This document shows positions 1-11,246 of a stretch of DNA of 64,000 nt, one piece after another; position 1 is the first letter of the stretch, and the number at the start of each line of letters is the position of its first letter. Location of the stretch: positions 34,404,913-34,468,912 of the forward strand of contig NC_089753.1 of assembly GCF_040412425.1 (NCBI RefSeq). The letters run 5' to 3'. Below the pieces are notes generated by a model that saw only the letters and a list, made by a program, of their open reading frames with translations, made no database searches and was not told the origin of the DNA. Both the position numbers and the translations under genes were made by a program. This DNA is from Macrobrachium rosenbergii (Eukaryota > Arthropoda > Malacostraca > Decapoda > Palaemonidae).

Positions 1-297
1 TCCCTCCCCCGCCCCCCACAACTCCCCAGCCTCCTAAACCCAGGATCCCGGAGGGGCCTCTCGCTGAATGCCTTTTGAAGAGGAAAAGAGGATTCCGGAA
101 CTCGGCGAAAGCGATCAGAATCCACGAGGAAACGACGTCTGAGGCAGGAATCGATGCTAAGAGTAGTAATGGAGCGGCGATGACTTTATATGCACGGAAT
201 TTTGTTTTTTTATTACGCTGAGCTGTTTGCTGAATTGTGGACGACACACAGGCACATATACATTACATACATACGTACGTACATACACACACAAGTA
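1..297. other. Unannotated 5' edge of window
   Basis: The first 180 bases are moderately GC-rich, with a C-rich start, and contain no recognisable motif. No long reading frame is convincing. The stretch then grades into ACATAC-type low complexity. I cannot tell whether it is the end of a gene-proximal region. Confidence 0.4.
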
Positions 298-600
<303 letters not shown>

Positions 601-960
601 AGTGAGCAACACGGAAATAGCCTTTCAAATTAAAGCAGGCCACGACAAGCAAGGTGTGCTAATGGATGCTCTCATGAAAGAATGGTTTACAATTCGCCAC
701 TGAAGCATATGTCGGAATGAGAAACATTCATTATCATCAGATTGCAATATCGAACCATGCATCGATATCATTACCGTTTTTACTTAACGTTAGTGATATC
801 GTTTGAATTACTAATACCATCAGAAGAAGTAATAGCATTAATATTAGTAGTAGTCATATAATTAGCATTATGTTTCTATCTGCTTATTGAAAATGCTAGC
901 ACAGCAGTAATAGGTTAACAAGGGATGTACTGTACAAAAGGATATTCTACGTTATAAGCT
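601..960. other. Unannotated AT-rich spacer
   Basis: AT-rich sequence with no open frame, hairpin or dispersed repeat that I recognise. It lies between the TA satellite and the first family A element. Confidence 0.4.
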
Positions 961-1373
961 AGTTTTAATATTCTGTAAAAGTAAACTATTGTGCCGGCTT
1001 TGTCTGTCCGTCCGCACTTTATTCTGTCCGCACTTTTTCTGTCCGCCCTCAGATCTTAAAAACTACTAAGGCTAGAGGGCTGCAAATTGGTATGTTGATC
1101 ATCCACCCTCCAGTCATCAAACATACCATATTTCAGCCCCCTAGCCTCAGTAGTTTTTATTTTATTTAAGGTTAAAGTTAACCATAATCGTGCTTCTGGT
1201 AACGATACAGAATAGGCCACCACCGGGCCGCGGTTGAAGCCTTATGGGTACCGCGGTTCATACAGCATTATACCGAGGCCACCGAAAGACAGATCTATTT
1301 TCGGTGGCCTTGATTATATGATGTACAGAAAACTCGACTGCGCCTAAGTAACTTCGGTGCATTTTTTTACTTT
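961..1373 (+). mobile_element. Family A (Helentron/HINE-like) copy 1
   Basis: The start is a diverged AGTTTTAATATTCTGTAAAA. Two units of the ~15-bp CACTTTTTCTGTCCG repeat follow, then the internal ~37-bp-stem hairpin (about 1056-1160). Further on are a CCACCGAAA...TTTCGGTGG hairpin, the internal inverted copy ACAGAAAACT near 1324, and a 3' hairpin at 1339-1361 followed by a T-rich tail. The 3' hairpin stem carries mismatches, so this is probably an old copy. Confidence 0.8.
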
Positions 1374-2030
1374 TTACTTATTGCAATCGTATACATAAGT
1401 AGCTACATCATACCAAATATTCGAAAACAAGTGACGGCGGCGGCGGAACAGATAAAAAGAATCACATATCATTTTTATCACCTGCATCTAAATTTACCTT
1501 TTATCCGTGAGAGTCCGTTAAAGAAGATACGTTCATCCAACTCGAGTGACTTTCTGTTCAGTGACAATTCTAGGCCACTGTCACCCAACGCCTCTTCAGG
1601 CGCGTTCATAAAGTCTTTCGCGAGTTTCAGGGACGGTTTTAGGCTCGTCTCCCGTTCCCACTTGAACCGGATCTCTATGATCCGTCGCTAGTTTCAGTGA
1701 TGTTGAGCAGTTGCAAGACTTAGGCGTCAATATAATGGTTTGCTTGCAATTCAGTAAAACATGTCGCAAACACGCGTTGAGATTGTATTGCACACATATC
1801 GCAAACATGTTAAAAACATGTTGGTAACTTATTGGTAGTCTTAACCAATGGTATACATACGATTATCCAGCATTTGCCAAAGAGGCTTTGTCCACTTATG
1901 GTCGTTGACTTGTTGTCAACCTGTTAGTGACCTGCGTGTGATATGTTGCCGATTTGTGTTTATGACAAGTTTTACTGTAGTATGGACGCGTCATTCATTA
2001 CACTTCTTCATCCTCTTTCATTCTGGACAG
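1374..2030. other. Unannotated spacer
   Basis: Mixed-composition sequence without a convincing gene. A small (GGC)4-like run lies near 1435. ACATGTT-type short repeats occur around 1755-1830. No dispersed family is recognised. Confidence 0.4.
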
Positions 2031-2341
2031 AACAGAATGTAGAATTTAGGTCAAAGGCCACGCGCTGGAACCTATGAGGTCATTCGGCGCTGAAAGCTAA
2101 AATGAGAGTACAAAGGTCTGGAAAGGTGTAAAAACCTCAAAGCAGTTGCACTATGAATCAATTGTTAGGAGAGGGTGGAAAGGAAAGTAAGATGGAGGAA
2201 AGAAAATGAACAGAGGTACAGTAAAAGGAATGAAAGGGGTTGCATCTAAGGCCCGAGGGGACGCTGTAAAGAAACTTAAGTAATGCCTACAGTGCACCAT
2301 CATATCTGGTGCACAGATGGCACTAACCCCTTACGGGATTA
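2031..2341 (+). mobile_element. Family B retroposon-like copy 1
   Basis: It matches family B from GAATGTAGAATTTAGG to CCTTACGGG. The small ORF of the family is broken early by an in-frame TAA (about 2098-2100). The flanks ATTCTGGACAG (2020-2030) and ATTCTGAACTG (2342-2352) agree at 9 of 11 positions, a possible decayed target-site duplication. Confidence 0.8.
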
Positions 2342-2487
2342 ATTCTGAACTGCGTCCAACATGAGGGACCACGTCTGTTCCTGACTCTACACTGGAAGAA
2401 AAACCTCCTGTATCTTGAGAAAAAGGCTCGAACTGGCGTCCTCTGGTAATGGTTTTCACAGCACTTTCGGCCCTGTCACGGGGGTCT

Positions 2488-2790
2488 TAACACTTTTTTC
2501 TGTCCACCCTCAGATCTTAAAAACTACTGAGGCTAGAGGGCTGCAAATTGGTATGTTTATCATCTACCCTCCAATCATCAATTATAACCAAACTGCAGCC
2601 CTCTCACCTGAATAGTTTTTATTTTATTTAATTTTAAAGTTAGCCATGGTCGTGCGTCTGGCAAAGCTACAAGACATGCCACCACCGGGCCGTGGCTGAA
2701 AGTTTCATGGGCGGCGGCTCATACAGCATTATACGTTGTACAGAAAACTTGATTGCGCCGAAGAAACTTCGGCGCATTTTGTGCTTGTTT
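2488..2790 (+). mobile_element. Family A copy 2, 5'-shortened
   Basis: The AGTTTTCTGT 5' end is absent and recognisable sequence begins within the CACTTTTTTCTGTCC unit. The long internal hairpin, the ACAGAAAACT motif (near 2752) and the GCGCCGAAGAAACTTCGGCGC terminal hairpin are well preserved, followed by TTTTGTGCTTG. Confidence 0.8.
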
Positions 2791-2998
2791 GCTATTATCA
2801 CTGATGTTTATTTATAGGAAGTGATACTTTCTAGCTATATGAATAAATATAAACTATACTGAATATTTAAGTAGGTTAGTTGCGTCAAATGGAAGTTGCA
2901 ATCTGAGACGACCCCTTCTAGATGACCAATAAAATTAATTTCATTTTTCCTGATGTTTACTGACAGTGGTCCATATAAACATCGGCAATATTAAACAG

Positions 2999-3441
2999 GT
3001 AAACAATGCGCCGAAGTTTCTTCGACGCAATCGAGTTTTCTGTACAGCCGCTACATCATATGATCAAGGCCAACAAAAACAGATCTATCTTTCGGTGTCT
3101 CGGTATAATTCTGTATGAGCCGCGGCCCATGAAGCTTTAACCACGGCCCGGTGGTGGCCTTTCCTATATCGTTACCAGAAGCACGATTATGGCTAACTTT
3201 AACCTTAAATAAAATAAAAACTACTAAGGCTAGAGGGCTGCAATTTGGTATGTTTGATGATTGGAGGGTGGATGATCAACATAGCAATTTTCAACCCTCT
3301 AGCCTTAGCAGGATTTAAGATCTGAGGGCAGACAGAACAAGTGCGGACAGAAAAAAGTGCAGACAGAAAAAGTGCGGACAGAAAAAGTGCGGACGGACAG
3401 ACAAAGCCAGTACAATAGTTTTCTTTTACATAAATCTAAAA
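2999..3441 (-). mobile_element. Family A copy 3
   Basis: Nearly full length. The 3' hairpin GCGCCGAAGTTTCTTCGACGC is at about 3008-3028 on the plus strand. The long internal hairpin spans about 3215-3322. Four units of the 15-bp GGACAGAAAAAGTGC repeat precede the 5' terminus. The 5' terminal motif is mutated (ACATAAATCT). Confidence 0.85.
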
Positions 3442-3528
3442 TGAATTAATTACTCTGTAGCAAGACTTAACTGAAGAACTGCAATATCAAAAATTAGCAT
3501 ATTCACATGCTCCCTGTCTCACGATTTC

Positions 3529-3531
<3 letters not shown>

Positions 3532-3600
<69 letters not shown>

Positions 3601-3700
3601 TCAGGTACGATTATGCTGGAAATTAATTTCTCAAAGGCCTCGAAAATAAAGATGGCGTCACTTCAATAACATAATTAAGGTCTAATTTAAAGTGGCCCTC

Positions 3701-3774
<74 letters not shown>
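3532..3774. repeat. (CT)n and (GA)n tracts in opposite phase
   Basis: A (CT)n tract occupies 3532-3597 and a (GA)n tract about 3705-3773, separated by ~105 bp of single-copy sequence. The opposite strand sense would allow the two tracts to pair as an imperfect inverted repeat. Confidence 0.95.
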
Positions 3775-3776
<2 letters not shown>

Positions 3777-3950
3777 TTGAGAAAATGTCCTCGAGCAGTT
3801 GTGAGAGCTCTTGTGCATAATTGAGGTTTGATAGAATATGATTGGTTTGCCCTCTTGATAAAAAACTATTTTGCACCGGATTTCTTGTCCTTTTTCCTCT
3901 CATTTTCTTTGTGAATTTTCACTATTCTCCTTCAGTTTTATACAATAATT

Positions 3951-4188
3951 ACTGGTCCGCTGGTACAGTGGTTAGTGGTAGTGGCATGACACTCAGATGT
4001 GGTGGGTTCGCGTCTCCCCCAAGGCGATGAAAAATCACTGAGTCTGTATCATGATCAGTTACTGCTGCAGCGTTGGGGGGTCTGCTGCGGTGGGAGGTTG
4101 AAACTTTCGAAGCTTGAATTTCAAGTCAGTGGCCCATATGGTGTACTTGTTCCGTATGAATAGGTTTCATTTACTGAAATAATAAATA
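3951..4188 (+). mobile_element. tRNA-derived SINE (family S1), full length
   Basis: The head looks like a tRNA with a box A-like TGGTACAGTGGTTAG near 3961 and a box B-like GGTTCGCGTCTCC near 4005. These would serve as an internal RNA polymerase III promoter. The body runs through ATCATGATCAGTTACTGCTGCAG to a ~85-nt tail (about 4102-4186) and ends in (AATAA)n. ACAATAATT flanks both ends (3942-3950 and 4189-4197), a possible 9-bp target-site duplication, although the right-hand one lies in the A/T-rich tail. Confidence 0.8.
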
Positions 4189-4211
4189 ACAATAATTTAA
4201 CAGCATTGTAA

Positions 4212-4405
4212 GTACAGTACCATCGATGAAAAATCACCGACTCTGTATCATGATCAGTTACTGCTGCAGTGTTGGGGAGGGGTCTGCGGTGGGAGGTTGA
4301 AACCAACATTCTTTGGAAGCTTGAATTTCAAGTCAATGGCCATTTTGTTGTGCTTGTTACTTGTGAATGGGTTTCATCTACCGAAATAATAAATAATAAT
4401 CATAG
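4212..4405 (+). mobile_element. SINE S1, 5'-truncated copy
   Basis: It begins inside the body at CGATGAAAAATCACCGA, lacks the tRNA head, and ends in an AATAATAAATAATAAT tail. 5' truncation is what LINE-mediated target-primed reverse transcription predicts. Its tail block (about 4307-4395) aligns with the upstream SINE and with the LINE end near 5.75-5.83 kb. Confidence 0.8.
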
Positions 4406-4548
4406 AGACAATGAAGACAGATAAAGAAGAGGTGCTCTTTAGATATCTATCTCTGAGTTTATTTTCTTCATAAACGAAATAAACGTCTTATTGCGAAACA
4501 AGAATGTTCGTCTCACAAAGAATAAAGGCAACGCGATAGAGACCTTTC

Positions 4549-4550
<2 letters not shown>

Positions 4551-4607
<57 letters not shown>

Positions 4608-4637
4608 GTTTTAAACATTATACAGCTTCTGCAGGGT

Positions 4638-4703
<66 letters not shown>

Positions 4704-4740
4704 CATTTTTAAACCATTATTATACAGCTTCTGCAGGGAA

Positions 4741-4825
<85 letters not shown>
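4551..4825. repeat. Three (CT)n tracts separated by a repeated linker
   Basis: CT tracts lie at about 4551-4604, 4641-4700 and 4743-4824. The two linkers share TTTTAAAC..ATTATACAGC followed by TTCTGCAGGG, so the tract plus linker has been duplicated as a unit. The same linker in reverse orientation occurs between GA tracts near 52.5-52.6 kb. Open frames here are Ser-Leu or Arg-Glu translations. Confidence 0.9.
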
Positions 4826-4827
<2 letters not shown>

Positions 4828-5064
4828 GATGAAAGCGTAAGAAGCCCAACAAACGAGAATCCCATTTTTCTCCACTTCTTCCCTGAGTGGAGGTTGTCGG
4901 CGCAATAAAGGGACTTGGAAAGGATAAGTCACTCTTGAATTGTGTTTTCTGGTATTTATACTCAGCAGAGTTATATTGCTTACAAAAACTACGATGGCAA
5001 TTCCAGAGAAATACTAGGAAAATTTACTCTCCCTTGCATCATATTATAGTTAAAGTTAACAATG

Positions 5065-5203
<139 letters not shown>

Positions 5204-5430
5204 TATATCCCTGGAGGCTACTGGCATCTAGACAGAACAGTACTTCAACAACGTCAGAGCGAAAAACTCAGAAAAATTAGGTACCTTCATCTCTAGTTCT
5301 ATGAATCTTACCAAGACTGAGGCAATCCGAACCCCTATCCATTGCCACGTTTGTCTTGGATCCAACTAACTTGATCTGAAAAGTCTTCCTTCTGTTTCCT
5401 GCAAGCATATTTAATACAATGATACAAGCG

Positions 5431-5598
5431 TCTGCATTCAAGACAAACTTTTCAGCAGCTTTAGAGCTCTGGAGGGATGGAGACGGGCCTGGAACGTCTC
5501 AGTTCCGGAGGTCCTTCATTCCTCACACCGCTGGACTGCGGAACAATCTCCCTGAGGATGTCGTGCAGTTGGAACTTCGAAAGTTCAAGCGAGGGTGA
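5431..5598 (+). pseudogene. LINE reverse-transcriptase polyprotein C-terminus (fragment)
   Basis: The open stretch has no start codon of its own and ends at TGA 5596-5598. It contains QFRRSFIPHTAGLRNNLPED and then ELRKFKRG. This resembles the extreme C-terminus of many invertebrate non-LTR retrotransposon ORF2 proteins, which typically read RSFxPRTxxLWNxLPxxV followed by a basic FKRxV motif. Upstream reverse-transcriptase motifs are missing, so it is a strongly 5'-truncated copy. The following ~150 bp would be its 3' UTR, which then runs into a tail shared with SINE S1. The likely class is a CR1/L2- or RTE-like LINE; I cannot separate these by eye. Confidence 0.65.
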
Positions 5599-5857
5599 AT
5601 TACTACCCTAACACTATTCTCCTTGCATTTTAATACATTTTTAAACAACAATTAATTCATTATTTCATTTTTTTTCTTTTTTGATAAGTGAGATCTCTTT
5701 TTTTTCTGTATTTCCCTTAATTCGTCTTACATGTTCCTAATGAATACCTTAATATTCTTTGGCAGCTTAAATTTCATGTCAGTGGCCCCTTTGGTGGGCT
5801 TGTTCCATTTGAACTGCGTTCATTTTCTGAATAATAATAAAAATAATAATAATAATG

Positions 5858-5922
<65 letters not shown>

Positions 5923-5925
5923 CTA
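5599..5925 (+). mobile_element. LINE 3' UTR and tail shared with SINE S1, ending in (AAT)n
   Basis: T-rich sequence (5650-5720) is followed by a block at about 5748-5834 that aligns with the 3' ends of both S1 SINEs. Shared landmarks are ATTCTTTGG, AGCTT(G/A)AATTTCA, GTCAGTGGCCC, GCTTGTTCC and TTCAT..ACTGAATAATAAT. It runs into a ~95-bp (AAT)n tract. Asn-rich open frames here are the translated repeat. Confidence 0.75.
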
Positions 5926-6317
5926 ATTATTAAAATCGTCACCAAAACAACCAGTTAGAATAAACTAAGCACAACTCACCAGGAGAAATACTATTTACAA
6001 AAACGATAAAACTGGGCAAACTGTGGACGGATAAAATCCAGACACCTTTTCAAAAATTGAAAGAGGAAAACCTACCGGTCTCTTCTGCACCACAACTGTC
6101 GAGGGCATTACCCACGACCTTTCCTCACTTCTCTCGAAGGGAGAAAATATTTAGCCTGAGCCAAGGAAAACACCGATCACGAAGTAGCTAACTTTTGTCT
6201 TTAAGGTTAATTACCAATTATCTCTTAATTACCAATTATCCCTTGTTAATCAACGAGAGAAGAGTAGCAGCGGCATTGGATCATTGGATGGAAGGTTGTG
6301 CCTTGTTCCGGGCAGGA
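5926..6317. other. Unannotated spacer
   Basis: Single-copy-looking sequence. A short direct duplication of TTAATTACCAATTATC occurs near 6210-6240. No gene is visible. Confidence 0.4.
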
Positions 6318-6628
6318 CGAATTGAATATAGAATTTAGGCCAAAAGCCGAGCGCTGGGACCTATGAGGTCATTCAGCGCTGAAACGGAAATTGACAGTAA
6401 AAGGTTTGAAAGGTGTAACAGGAGGAAAACCTCAAAGCAGTTGCACTATGAATCAACTGTTAGCAGAGGGCGGAAAGCAAGATTGAAGAAAGAGAATATG
6501 AAACGAGGTACAGTAAAAGGAATGAAAGGGGTTGCAGCTAGGGGTCGAAGGCACGCTGTAAAGAACCTTAAGTAATGCCTACAGTGCAGAATATGAGGTG
6601 CACTGACGGCACTACCCACTTACTGGGT
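6318..6628 (+). mobile_element. Family B copy 2 with intact small ORF
   Basis: Complete from GAATTGAATATAGAATTTAGG to the 3' hairpin region. The 70-codon ORF at 6363-6575 is open (MRSFSAETEIDSKRFERCNR... ...RGRRHAVKNLK). The start is the ATG within the 5' hairpin loop CCTATGAGG. The product would be small and very basic, with no recognised domain. Confidence 0.85.
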
Positions 6629-7314
6629 ACTGTACGATAGAGAAACAGGAAACCAGTTTCCAATCCTCCACAAGGTGACAACCATTATAGTTACCTAAAA
6701 GCTCTTCATCATCAACATTTTGCAGGGTAATTAACTTCTACAAAAAATAAGAAGCAGTTGTTAAATGTAAAACGACAAAAAAGTAACAAATAAACCCACA
6801 AAATATTCTAAATGCATATCCACGCTCGAATCAACATGAAATATTTATTTTTAATTTTAATACTCACGAAAATATCCACAAAGACAGACGGACAGACAAG
6901 CAAACCTATTCAAAATCGTGACATTTATATGGCAGAAGCAAAAATATTTACAATATATAAAACCCTCGCTTTTAACCGCTCCTACATACAATAAAACACG
7001 AGACCATAAAAGACAAAAGACAAAAAAAAAAAAAAAAATAAATCATGAAAACGCATTCAAAGAAAAAAAGAAAAAAAAAAGTCATCACCGTCAATTTACA
7101 AATGACAAAATCAAAGTCTATATTCCTCTGACATTTCGTCTCATTAAGGTCAGTTCTTTTTATGTGCTATTCCCGAGGTGGCAAAAACCGTTTCATTCCG
7201 GGGTGGAAAGAGGCCTTGGGCAGCCTAGCGCCCGCGGAGGGAACTCGACTAAGGGCATCGAAAGCAGAAGGAAAATGTCAGGACTCGGGAGCATTAATTC
7301 TCTTGCTGATGTTC
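6629..7314. other. Unannotated A-rich spacer
   Basis: A-rich sequence containing an (A)n run near 7023-7040. The last ~150 bp (7150-7310) are more GC-balanced but show no convincing exon. Confidence 0.4.
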
Positions 7315-9367
7315 AATTCCACCATTTCGAGTTTCTGTAGAAGCAATTCCACCATTTCGATGCTTCTGTAGGAAATATTCCACCATTTCGAGCTTGTTTA
7401 GAAAAAATTCCACCATTTCGAGCTTATATAGATAAAATTCCACCATTTCGATGCTTACGTAGGAAATATTCCACCTTTTCGAGCTTATGTAGGAAATATT
7501 CCACCATTTCGATGCTTCTGTAGAAAACATTCCACCATTTCGAGATTGTGTAGAAAAAGTTCCACCATTTCGAGCTTATGTAGATAAAATTCCACCATTT
7601 CGAGCTTGTGTAGGAAATATTCCACCATTTCGAGCTTATGTAGGGAAAATTCTACCATTTCGAGCTTATGTAGAAAAATTCCACCATTTCGAGTTTATGT
7701 AGGAAAAATTCCACCATTTCGAGCTTCTGTAGGAAATATTCCACCATTTCGAGCTTATGTAGAAAAAATTCCACCGTTTCGAGCTTGTGTAGAAAAAATT
7801 CCACCATTTCGAGCTTATGTAGACAAAATTCCACCATTTCGAGCTTATGTAGAAAATATGCCACCATTTCGAGCTTATGTAGAAAAATTCCACCGTTTCG
7901 AGCTTGTGTATAAAAATTCCACCATTTCGAGCTTATGAAAAAAATTCCACCATTTCGCGCTTATGTAGAAAATATGCCACCATTTCGAGCTTATGTAGAA
8001 AAAATTCCAAAAAATTCCACCATTTCGAGCTCATGTAGCAAAAATTCCACCATTTCGAGCTCATGTAGAAAAAAATTCCACCGTTTCGAGCTTGTGTAGA
8101 AAAAATTCCACCATTTCGAGCTTATGTAGACAAAATTCCACCATTTCGAGCTTATGTAGAAAATATGCCACCATTTCGAGCTTATGTAGAAAAAATTCCA
8201 CCGTTTCGAGCTTGTGTATAAAAATTCCACCATTTCGAGCTTATGTAGAAAAAATTCCACCATTTCGCGCTTATGTAGAAAATATGCCACCATTTCGAGC
8301 TTATGTAGAAAAAATTCCAAAAAATTCCACCATTTCGAGCTCATGTAGCAAAATTCCACCATTTCGAGCTTATGTAGAAAAATTCCACCGTTTCGAGCTT
8401 GTGTAGAAAAAAATTCCACCATTTCGAGCTTATGTAGACAAAATTCCACCATTTCGAGCTTATGTAGAAAATATGCCACCATTTCGAGCTTATGTAGAAA
8501 AAATTCCACCGTTTCTGAGCTTGTGTATAAAAATTCCACCATTTCGAGCTTATGTAGAAAAATTCCACCATTTCGCTTATGTAGAAAATATGCCACCATT
8601 TCGAGCTTATGTAGAAAAAAATTCCACCATTTCGCGCTTATGTAGAAAAATTCCAAAAATTCCACCATTTCGAGCTCATGTAGCAAAAATTCCACCATTT
8701 CGAGCTCATGCCAGAGAAAAATTCCACCGTTTCGAGCTTGTGTAGAAAAAATTCCACCATTTCGAGCTTATGTAGACAAAATTCCACCATTTCGAGCTTA
8801 TGTAGAAAATATGCCACCATTTCGAGCTTATGTAGAAAAAATTCCACCGTTTCGAGCTTGTGTATAAAAATTCCACCATTTCGAGCTTATGTAGAAAAAA
8901 TTCCACCATTTCGCGCTTATGTAGAAAATATGCCACCATTTCGAGCTTATGTAGAAAAAATTCCAAAAAATTCCACCATTTCGAGCTCATGTAGCAAAAA
9001 TTCCACCATTTCGAGCTTATGTAGAAAAAATTCCACCGTTTCGAGCTTGTGTAGAAAAAATTCCACCATTTCGAGCTTATGTAGACAAAATTCCACCATT
9101 TCGAGCTTATGTAGAAAATATGCCACCATTTCGAGCTTATGTAGAAAAAATTCCACCGTTTCGAGCTTGTGTATAAAAATTCCACCATTTCGAGCTTATG
9201 TAGAAAAAATTCCACCATTTCGCGCTTATGTAGAAAATATGCCACCATTTCGAGCTTATGTAGAAAAAATTCCAAAAAATTCCACCATTTCGAGCTCATG
9301 TAGCAAAAATTCCACCATTTCGAGCTCATGTAGAAAAAATTCCACCATTTCAAGCTTATGTAGAAAC
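7315..9367. repeat. ~30-bp minisatellite with ~310-bp higher-order repeat
   Basis: About 68 tandem copies of a ~30-bp unit, consensus ATTCCACCATTTCGAGCTTA plus TGTAGAAAAA, with 29-31 bp variants. From about 8.0 kb a marker variant (TTCCAAAAAATTCCACC followed by GAGCTCATG) recurs at about 8005, 8315, 8651, 8961 and 9270. This defines a ~310-bp (ten-unit) higher-order period. Long frames on both strands (up to 235 codons, e.g. KLEMVEFFLH repeats) exist only because the unit lacks stops in several frames. It is noncoding satellite in my reading. Confidence 0.95.
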
Positions 9368-9392
9368 AGAGTCTCACGTGGTGTGCGCAGAG

Positions 9393-9695
9393 ATTAGAAT
9401 ATACAATTTAGGCAAAAGACCAAGCGCTGCCACCTACGAGGTCATGCAGCGACCAAACGGAAACTGAGAGTAAAGAAGGTATAAAAGGCGTAACAGGGGG
9501 GAAAACCTCACAGTCGCACTATGAAACAACTGTTAGGAAAGGGTTGAAGAAAGTAAGAGAATATAAATGGAGGAACAGTAAAAGGAATGAAAGGGGTTGC
9601 AGCTGGGGTGCCGAAGGGACGCTGCGAAGAGCCTTAAGTAATGCCTACAGTGCACCGCGTGAGGTGCACAGACGGCACTATCACTGTGCGGGGAA
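9393..9695 (+). mobile_element. Family B copy 3, degenerate
   Basis: Immediately follows the minisatellite. It retains AATTTAGG, GCACTATGAAACAACTGTTAGG and the 3' hairpin TGCACCGCGTGAGGTGCA. The ORF start is lost (ACGAGGTCATG) and the reading frame is disrupted. Confidence 0.8.
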
Positions 9696-10351
9696 CGCGT
9701 GAGCGCAGTCACGCCCAGACTAAAGCACGGAGCCCATTAGTTGGTAAATCGTATTTGTTATTATTCCCTTAGCCCTGATTTGCCCTTACTTATGGAAATA
9801 ACATCTCACCCACATGCAGGAAGTGCAATATGAGGCCATAAACCACATAGCAAGCGAATGTCCGGCGCTTGCACAGAACCAGTGCAAAAGGAGGCATGGT
9901 TCGGTAGCAAAACATAAAGGTATTCAAACCCACATAAAATTTCCTCCCAACTTAATGGCCCTTCAGGAGGTTCATTCCATGTGAATGGCTGCACATTTTG
10001 AACAATAGTCAAAACTGTTTCCCGATACGCTATTCATCCAGTTGAAAAAGGCATGCATAAATGCCCACTCAGTCAACGCAGAAATTTCAATCACTCACCG
10101 ATTTCATATTCATCACCATGGACACTCACGCACGAAGTCATACATATAAGTAATATACGGATCCACGTACAAAATATAAAAGCCGGTAGTTTACAGAACA
10201 TCATCATAATCCGGACGCCTCATTAGTAAATTAAAGAGTAACTCTATAGAAGGGACGCGGTATCTGCTTTCGAGGGGTTTTAAAAGCTTTTAAAAGAAAT
10301 AATTTGGGTTTAATGTTAGATCAGAACTACAATACTATAGCTTTGTTCTCC
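9696..10351. other. Unannotated spacer
   Basis: No recognisable family. A 68-codon minus-strand frame at 9806-10012 has no familiar motif and is probably chance. Confidence 0.4.
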
Positions 10352-10893
10352 TGTTTTAAAAGAAATAATAATATATATTTAAACCAATATACAATAAGTT
10401 TTAACTAAATAATATATATCCAAAATCAATATACAATATATTCTAAAGGAAATAATATACATATTTAAAATCAATATACAATATATTTTAATGGGAATAA
10501 TATACATATTTAAAATCAATATAAAATATATTTTAAAGGAAATAATATACATATTTAAAATCAATATACAATATATTTTAAAGGAAATAATATACATATC
10601 CAAAATCAATATACAATATATTTTAAAGGAAATAATACACATATCCAAAATCTATATACAATATATTTTAAAGGAAACATTAAATCACATTTAAAATCAA
10701 TATACAATATATTTTAAAGGAAATAATATACATATTTAAAATCAATATGCAATATATTTTAAAGGAAATAATACACAATTTAAAATAAATATACAATTTA
10801 TTTAAAAAATATAATATACATATTCAAAATCAATATACAATATATTTTAGAGGAAATAATAATACATATATAAAATCAATATACAACATATTT
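10352..10893. repeat. 45-bp AT-rich minisatellite
   Basis: About 12 copies of a 45-bp unit containing CATATTTAAAATCAATATAC, AATATATTTTAAAGG and AAATAATATA. Copies diverge by a few substitutions and short indels, and the first and last are the most degenerate. Because 45 is divisible by 3, one frame stays open on each strand. Confidence 0.95.
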
Positions 10894-11246
10894 CCGGTGT
10901 CGCCAAAATCATTCTAATACCAGATAATAATAAATGATAAGTACATTGAAATGAGCTTTCCTACACTCATTTTCAGTATTTAATCATTCATTACTAGTAA
11001 ATATGATTACAATGAAAAGTAGTATACTGATAACTATATTACTCATTTTCTTTGTGCAATTATCACTGAAAACTCAGTTGAACCATGAGACAGGTATGAG
11101 AAATGGGTTTAATAATTTCTATTATAATAAAAAAAGATATAATTAAAATGCCTATTGATAATTGTACAGGAAACAAAATTTCTTAATATACAGCGTAAAG
11201 GGCGTTTGCAGTCCAGGCTCGAGGAAATGAATTAAAAGAAGGAATA
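10894..11246. other. Unannotated AT-rich spacer
   Basis: AT-rich, no repeats or genes recognised. Confidence 0.4.

Noticed and set aside
3951..4030. Functional tRNA gene in the S1 head
   Set aside because: No complete cloverleaf; it is followed by the conserved SINE body and tail and has a second, truncated copy next to it.
5830..5925. Poly-asparagine protein
   Set aside because: Translation of an (AAT)n tail of a LINE; no coding context.
6363..6575. Family B ORFs as a host gene family
   Set aside because: The ORFs lie inside a dispersed, TSD-flanked repeat, most copies are broken, and no domain is recognised. Kept only as a possible element-encoded peptide.
7315..9367. CRISPR-like array or repetitive protein gene
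   Set aside because: Units are contiguous with no unique spacers, and the long frames exist on both strands through lack of stops. This is eukaryotic satellite DNA.
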